In this document: positions 60,400 to 64,000 of the stretch, piece after piece
Layout of the letters: every line of letters starts with the position of its first letter
Numbering within the stretch: position 1 is the stretch's first letter
NCBI RefSeq assembly: GCF_024273235.1
Contig: NZ_JANBVH010000018.1
Coordinates: forward strand, 1-64,000
Length of the DNA stretch: 64,000 nt
Reading direction: 5' to 3'
DNA from: Sphingomonas faeni
GTDB taxonomy: Bacteria; Pseudomonadota; Alphaproteobacteria; Sphingomonadales; Sphingomonadaceae
Translations under genes and position numbers: made by a program
The notes under the pieces: model-generated
What the model was told of the DNA's origin: nothing
The model's database searches: none
Seen by the model: the letters and a program-made list of their open reading frames with translations, nothing else

Positions 60400-61625
60400 T
60401 GTCCCTCGGCTGCGGCGACGATCGCGTCGATGGCGTCGCGGAGTTCGGTTTCGGTGGTGCAGCGGCCGAAGCCGAGGCGGATGCTGGAGCGTGCCTGTGG
60501 TTCGGTGAGACCGATCGCGCGGAGGACGTGGCTGGAGCGGCCCGATCCACTCGCGCAGGCCGAGCCGGCGGAAAAAGCGATGTCGCGGAGGTCGGACATC
60601 AGGCGGTTCACGTCGAGGCCTTCGCGGCGGATGTTGAGGTTGCCGTGATAGCGGGGGTCGGTGGCGCCGTTGATCGTCCAGCCGGGGCCGAGGCGGTCGA
60701 GCGCGAGCGACCAGAGGCGGTCGATGTGCGCGGCGTCCTGGTCCTTGCGATCCGCCATGAGCTGCGCGGCGGCGCCGAAGCCTGCGCAGAGGGCTGGCGA
60801 CAGCGTGCCGGAGCGGCCGGGGGCTTCCTGTCCGCCGCCGTGCAGCAGCGGGGCGAGGTCGACGCCGTCGCGGATCCAGAGTGCGCCGATGCCCTTGGGG
60901 CCGTGGATCTTGTGCGCGGAGATCGCGATCAGGTCGACGGTAGCGGGGATCGAAACGCGGCCATAGCCTTGCACCGCGTCGCACAGCATCAGCGCGCCGG
61001 CTGCGTGGGCGGCGTCGACGATCGCGGCGATCGGCTGGATGACGCCGATCTCGTTGTTGACGAGCATCGCGGCGACGAGGCCCGTGCCCGGGGGGATCGC
61101 GGCGCAGGGTTTGTCGGGGTCGACTGGGGTGGATCGACTTTGAACTTCCCCCCTCCCTGGAAGGGAGGGGCTGGGGGTGGGTTGGCCAGATTTTGCCGCC
61201 GACGTTCGATCATACGGAAGCCGACCCACCCCCGACCCCTCCCTTCCAGGGAGGGAGGAAGAGTCGATCCAACCAAGGCCGTCTGCGCCGACTGGGAGGA
61301 TCGTGACGTGGCGCCGCCTCGCCGATTCGGCTGCCACAGTGTCGAGGACGGCCGCATGTTCGGTAGCCAGCGTGACGATCGCGCCGCTCGTGCCCTTGAT
61401 CGCCCAGTTCAGCGCTTCGGTCGCGCCACTGGTGAAGGCGACGCGGCCGCCGGGGGGGAGCAGCGCGGCAACCTGGTCGCGGGCGATTTCGACGGCGGCT
61501 TTCGCGCGGCGGCCTTCGCGGTGGGGGGAGTGCGGATTGGCGTGTTGCGATTCCAGCCAGGGGAGCATCGCGGCGAGCGCTTCGAGTGCGAGCGGGGTGG
61601 TCGCCTGGTAGTCGAGATAGGTCAT
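60390..61625 (-). CDS. Cysteine desulfurase with an in-frame repeat insertion
   Basis: A 411-aa PLP enzyme of the NifS/IscS class. PLP lysine Lys239 is in 'ISAHKIHGPKG', His90 in 'ATEHAAV', and the catalytic Cys357 in 'SAGSACASGSG'. It supplies sulfur from cysteine for Fe-S clusters. Residues about 122-166 do not belong to the family: they are encoded by a complete family 1 repeat at 61147-61258, read in frame. Start ATG 61625 overlaps the stop of the upstream desulfurase (ATGA). The gene could be active if the insert sits in a surface loop. Confidence 0.87.
   Translation of the reverse strand: MTYLDYQATTPLALEALAAMLPWLESQHANPHSPHREGRRAKAAVEIARDQVAALLPPGGRVAFTSGATEALNWAIKGTSGAIVTLATEHAAVLDTVAAESARRRHVTILPVGADGLGWIDSSSLPGREGSGVGRLPYDRTSAAKSGQPTPSPSLPGRGEVQSRSTPVDPDKPCAAIPPGTGLVAAMLVNNEIGVIQPIAAIVDAAHAAGALMLCDAVQGYGRVSIPATVDLIAISAHKIHGPKGIGALWIRDGVDLAPLLHGGGQEAPGRSGTLSPALCAGFGAAAQLMADRKDQDAAHIDRLWSLALDRLGPGWTINGATDPRYHGNLNIRREGLDVNRLMSDLRDIAFSAGSACASGSGRSSHVLRAIGLTEPQARSSIRLGFGRCTTETELRDAIDAIVAAAEGQWP
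61147..61258. repeat. Family 1 repeat inserted inside a coding region
   Basis: Inverted arms at 61147-61182 and 61224-61258 with a 41-base spacer. The whole is embedded in frame in the cysteine desulfurase gene. The translated arms give the peptides 'LPGREGSGVGRL' and 'PTPSPSLPGRG'. Confidence 0.85.
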
Positions 61626-62710
61626 GCGGCGCGCATCGCTGCGTCGTGCGCAAGGTTGCGAAACGCGCTGGCGAACAGGTCCAGTTCTTCGACCGTCGTC
61701 GACCACCCAAGACTGATACGGATCGTTCTTCCCGCGACGGCTTCGGGAACGCCAAAGGCTGCGAGCGAACGGCTGGTCTTCAACGTCCCCGACGAACAGG
61801 CGCTGCCCGCAGAAACGGCAAACCCCATGGCATCCAGGCGGATCAGTTGGGCGGCCGACGGCAGATGCTCCATCGCGACGGAAAAGATGTGCGAGCACTG
61901 GACGCCCGGCATGTTGATTTCGGCCGCGTCATATAGCGCATTCTTGAAATCGAACCGCTGCTCGACATCTGTAGACCACGCGCCTGCGACATCCAATGCG
62001 GCAGCAAATCCGAGTACGCCCGGGAGATTCTCGGTTCCGGCACGGTATCCGGACTCGTGACCGCCGGTCGGCTCCAGCATCCCGAAATTCCGGACCAGCA
62101 GCGCCCCTACTCCGGGGGGGCCACCGAGCTTGTGCGCCGACACGACGACCATATCCGCGTCGGGGAGCGGCATTTTTCCGGCCGATTGCGAACAATCCGC
62201 CAGCACCAAGCCGCCTGCGTCCTGAACCATTTTGATAGCAGTCGAGCGAACGTAAGGGAGCAGGGCAGTTCCCGTCTCCGAATTTATTGCCTGGATCGCG
62301 ACGACTGGTGGGGGCCCGGTTTCCAAATACTTCGCAAGGAAGGCCTCATCCGATTCGCCTTCGACTATCGGCAGAATGTCAGCCTGAGGCGCGGCGCGAA
62401 ATACGGCGTCATGCTCCACGGCGGAAACAAGCTGACGCTGGGTCTTAGATCGGCCCAAGCCGATCGCCAGCGCCTCGCTCGCGCCACTGGTCAGAATGAC
62501 CTCACCCGTCCAGCCCAACACGGACCTGATCCTCGCTCGCGCATCCTCCAGCGCGCGTCGAGCCGCGCGACCCTCGGCATGTGGCGAGGACGGGTTCGCC
62601 CAGCGCGCCATGCCCTCCATCACCGCCGCGGTCGCCTCGGGGCGCATCGGCGTGGTGGCGGCGTGATCGAGGTAGATACGGGACTCGTGACGGGCCAGGG
62701 TCGGTTCCAA
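61622..62710 (-). CDS. Second cysteine desulfurase-like aminotransferase
   Basis: A 362-aa class V aminotransferase. Lys194 ('VSAHKLGGPPG') should bind PLP, His100 and Cys305 ('AGSACSSG') complete the desulfurase set. Its sequence is clearly different from the first desulfurase. It is encoded first and its stop overlaps the start of the other. Two desulfurases and a ferredoxin in a row suggest an Fe-S or sulfur-transfer unit. It is divergent from the hydrolase gene. Confidence 0.87.
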   Translation of the reverse strand: MEPTLARHESRIYLDHAATTPMRPEATAAVMEGMARWANPSSPHAEGRAARRALEDARARIRSVLGWTGEVILTSGASEALAIGLGRSKTQRQLVSAVEHDAVFRAAPQADILPIVEGESDEAFLAKYLETGPPPVVAIQAINSETGTALLPYVRSTAIKMVQDAGGLVLADCSQSAGKMPLPDADMVVVSAHKLGGPPGVGALLVRNFGMLEPTGGHESGYRAGTENLPGVLGFAAALDVAGAWSTDVEQRFDFKNALYDAAEINMPGVQCSHIFSVAMEHLPSAAQLIRLDAMGFAVSAGSACSSGTLKTSRSLAAFGVPEAVAGRTIRISLGWSTTVEELDLFASAFRNLAHDAAMRAA

Positions 62711-62791
62711 TTGCGAAAAGGGGCGTGTCGCCTATATAATGCAGATCATCCCGCACTCCACCCGAGTGCGTATCCCAGCTCGCGAGTGCCC

Positions 62792-63448
62792 ATGCCAGAA
62801 GTCATTTTTCCCGGTCCCGAAGGCCGTCTCGAAGGTCGTTTTGCGCCGGGGCCGCGTCCGCGCGCGCCCGTCGCGATGATCCTGCACCCTCATCCGTCGG
62901 CCGGTGGCACGATGAACAACGCGATCGTGCAGCAGCTCTACAAGACCTTCCAGCGGCGGGGCTTCGCGACGCTGCGATTCAACTTTCGCGGCGTCGGCAA
63001 GAGCCAGGGCGTGTTCGACAATGGCGTCGGCGAACTGAGCGATGCGGCGAGCGCGCTCGACTGGGTGCAGAGCTTCCATCCCGAGGCGCAGACGACCTGG
63101 ATCGCCGGCGTCAGCTTCGGCGCGTGGATCGGCATGCAGCTGCTGATGCGCCGGCCGGAAATCCGCGGGTTCATCTCGGTGGCACCGCCGGCCAACCTGT
63201 ACGACTTCACGTTCCTGGCGCCGTGCCCGTCGAGCGGGATCATCATCCAGGGCGAGGCCGACGAGGTCGCGACGCCGGGTGCCACGCAGAAGCTGGTGGA
63301 TAAGCTCCGCACGCAGAAGCACATCACGATCCATCACGACACGATCCCGAAGGCGAACCACTTCTTCGAGCATGAGATGCCGGAGCTGATGGGGAGCGTG
63401 GACAAGTATCTCGACATGCGCCTCGACCCGAACTCGCCGATCCGGTGA
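62792..63448 (+). CDS. Alpha/beta hydrolase (short form)
   Basis: A 218-aa hydrolase of the YtfL/dienelactone-like class. 'ILHPHPSAGGTMNN' carries the oxyanion site, Ser108 is in 'GVSFGAW', and the His is in 'KANHFFEHE'. Function unknown. ATG 62792 is divergent from the desulfurase unit. Convergent with a small membrane gene across a family 3 repeat. Confidence 0.85.
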   Translation: MPEVIFPGPEGRLEGRFAPGPRPRAPVAMILHPHPSAGGTMNNAIVQQLYKTFQRRGFATLRFNFRGVGKSQGVFDNGVGELSDAASALDWVQSFHPEAQTTWIAGVSFGAWIGMQLLMRRPEIRGFISVAPPANLYDFTFLAPCPSSGIIIQGEADEVATPGATQKLVDKLRTQKHITIHHDTIPKANHFFEHEMPELMGSVDKYLDMRLDPNSPIR

Positions 63449-63450
63449 TC

Positions 63451-63594
63451 CTGTCCTTCTCCCCATGGGGAGAAGGTGGCGCGCCAGCGTCGGATGAGGG
63501 GGAGTTGGGGATAGGCTGGCGCGTCCCAACTCCCCTCTCCCTTCCCACCGCAAGTGCGGCGGGCCCCTTCCCTCTCCCCGCAGGGGCGAGGGAG
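63451..63594. repeat. Composite palindromic repeat, family 3
   Basis: Inverted arms (CTTCTCCCCATGGGGAGAAG at one end, CCCTCTCCCCGCAGGGGCGA at the other) around a spacer with 'GATAGGCTGGCGCG'. It ends exactly at the stop codon of the 59-aa gene. A bidirectional terminator role fits, since it separates convergent genes. Confidence 0.65.
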
Positions 63595-63774
63595 TTAGAG
63601 CGTCCAGATCGCTACGTTGGCCAGCAGTACCGCCGCCATTACGAGCATCAGCACGCCTTTCCTGCGGTCGCGCTTCTTCACGATCAGCGTGATGCCGCCG
63701 ATCAGGCAGGCGAACATCCCCAGCATGGCGATGGCGGGCGCCGCGGCGGCGATCGATGTCAGTACGGGGTTCAT
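63595..63774 (-). CDS. Small two-helix membrane protein (59 aa)
   Basis: A 59-aa frame: 'MNPVLTSIAAAAPAIAMLGM' opens a first hydrophobic segment, then a basic 'KKRDRRKG' loop and a second hydrophobic segment. Positive inside loops predict both ends out. ATG 63774 overlaps the stop of the dehydratase upstream as ATGA, so the gene is co-translated. It is easily missed by size cut-offs. Function unknown. Confidence 0.7.
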   Translation of the reverse strand: MNPVLTSIAAAAPAIAMLGMFACLIGGITLIVKKRDRRKGVLMLVMAAVLLANVAIWTL

Positions 63775-64000
63775 GCGGCCATTGCCTTTGCGTACGCAGC
63801 GAGATCGACGTTGCCGCCGGAGAGGATGACGAGCAGGCCGGGTTCGAGCGTGACCTTGCCCGACAGCACCGCCGCCAGCCCGACCGCGCCGCCCGGTTCG
63901 ATCACCAGCTGCAGTTTCTCGGCCGCCCAGCGCTGTGCCGCCGCGATCTCCGATTCGCTGACTTCCACCCCGGTTGCGTCGCGGCGGGATAGGACGTCGA
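63771..64000 (-). CDS. Threonine/serine dehydratase, C-terminal part
   Basis: The last 75 residues of a PLP-dependent threonine ammonia-lyase/serine racemase-type enzyme, cut by the window edge. 'LVIEPGGAVGLAAVLSGKVT' and 'LVILSGGNVDLAAYAKAM' are the characteristic C-terminal segments of the catalytic domain. No ACT domain follows, so it is the catabolic or biodegradative type. The N-terminal part lies beyond 64000. Confidence 0.82.
   Translation of the reverse strand, partial: DVLSRRDATGVEVSESEIAAAQRWAAEKLQLVIEPGGAVGLAAVLSGKVTLEPGLLVILSGGNVDLAAYAKAMAA

Noticed and set aside
1..64000. CRISPR array
   Set aside because: The GC-rich repeats are paired hairpins dispersed singly, with no regular spacing of short repeats and unique spacers and no cas gene.
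1..64000. tRNA or rRNA genes
   Set aside because: I saw no cloverleaf with TTCGA-type T-loop and no rRNA conserved segments. A proper tRNA scan would be needed to be certain.

Overview
The window looks like a chromosomal segment of a high-GC alphaproteobacterium, most likely a sphingomonad (Sphingomonas or a close relative). This rests on the ChpT-type phosphotransferase, an RpoH heat-shock sigma factor, DUF1178, UPF0262 and DUF2849 proteins, the sulfite reductase / DUF934 / APS-type CysH block, the TamA/TamB pair, and numerous GC-rich palindromic repeats in the gaps. The call is from gene content only; no 16S gene is present.

Layout. 1-5,450 is an accessory island: a two-gene cassette of unknown function (a 281-aa protein and a four-helix membrane protein), then a small prophage- or satellite-like module. 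That module has a divergent CI-like repressor and YdaS/Cro-like regulator around a twin operator, a CII-like protein, an Ogr/Delta zinc finger, a chain of tiny overlapping genes and an AlpA-like DNA-binding protein. No integrase or structural gene is visible. 5,570-9,210 is core housekeeping (DUF1178, nitrilase, glutaredoxin, ComF, a methyltransferase). 8,817-13,115 is a signalling operon: EAL protein, TPR hybrid histidine kinase, single-domain response regulator. A perfect CtrA-type box lies upstream of it. 13,684-23,226 holds a Baeyer-Villiger-type monooxygenase, TamA/TamB, a prepilin peptidase and small partners. 23,315-37,732 is mixed metabolism: thiolase, DUF559 endonuclease, D-2-hydroxyacid dehydrogenase, LysE exporter, nitronate monooxygenase, glycosyltransferase, a Cys-rich orphan protein, GH130, SDR, hydrolase, SelO and AstD-like aldehyde dehydrogenase.

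37,983-41,878 is a tight assimilatory sulfur operon (cobA, DUF2849, cysI, DUF934, cysH). 42,047-45,496 carries dnaB, UPF0262, a GH25-like protein and cytidine deaminase. 45,527-50,652 is a chemotaxis operon read leftward (cheA, cheW, cheY, cheB, cheR), followed upstream by chpT. 51,797-58,738 carries a JAMM peptidase, rluD, rpoH, an amine-oxidase-like flavoprotein, mtgA, a small membrane protein and the dnaX-ybaB pair. The SRP RNA gene (ffs) lies just beyond dnaX. The right end holds two small basic secreted proteins, a 2Fe-2S ferredoxin behind two tandem cysteine desulfurases, an alpha/beta hydrolase, a 59-aa membrane protein and the truncated end of a PLP-dependent dehydratase.

The most interesting signal is a dispersed family of composite palindromic repeats. 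Each has two inverted arms of about 35 bp around a related spacer of about 40 bp. At one locus the same arms frame a complete DUF559 endonuclease gene. At another a whole copy is inserted in frame inside a cysteine desulfurase and is apparently translated. Together these suggest a small mobile-repeat system in which the DUF559 nuclease may mobilise the short copies. Secondary points of interest are the unknown cargo cassette, the Cys-rich protein at 31,357, the CtrA-type sites, and a tandem 83-bp repeat beside ffs.
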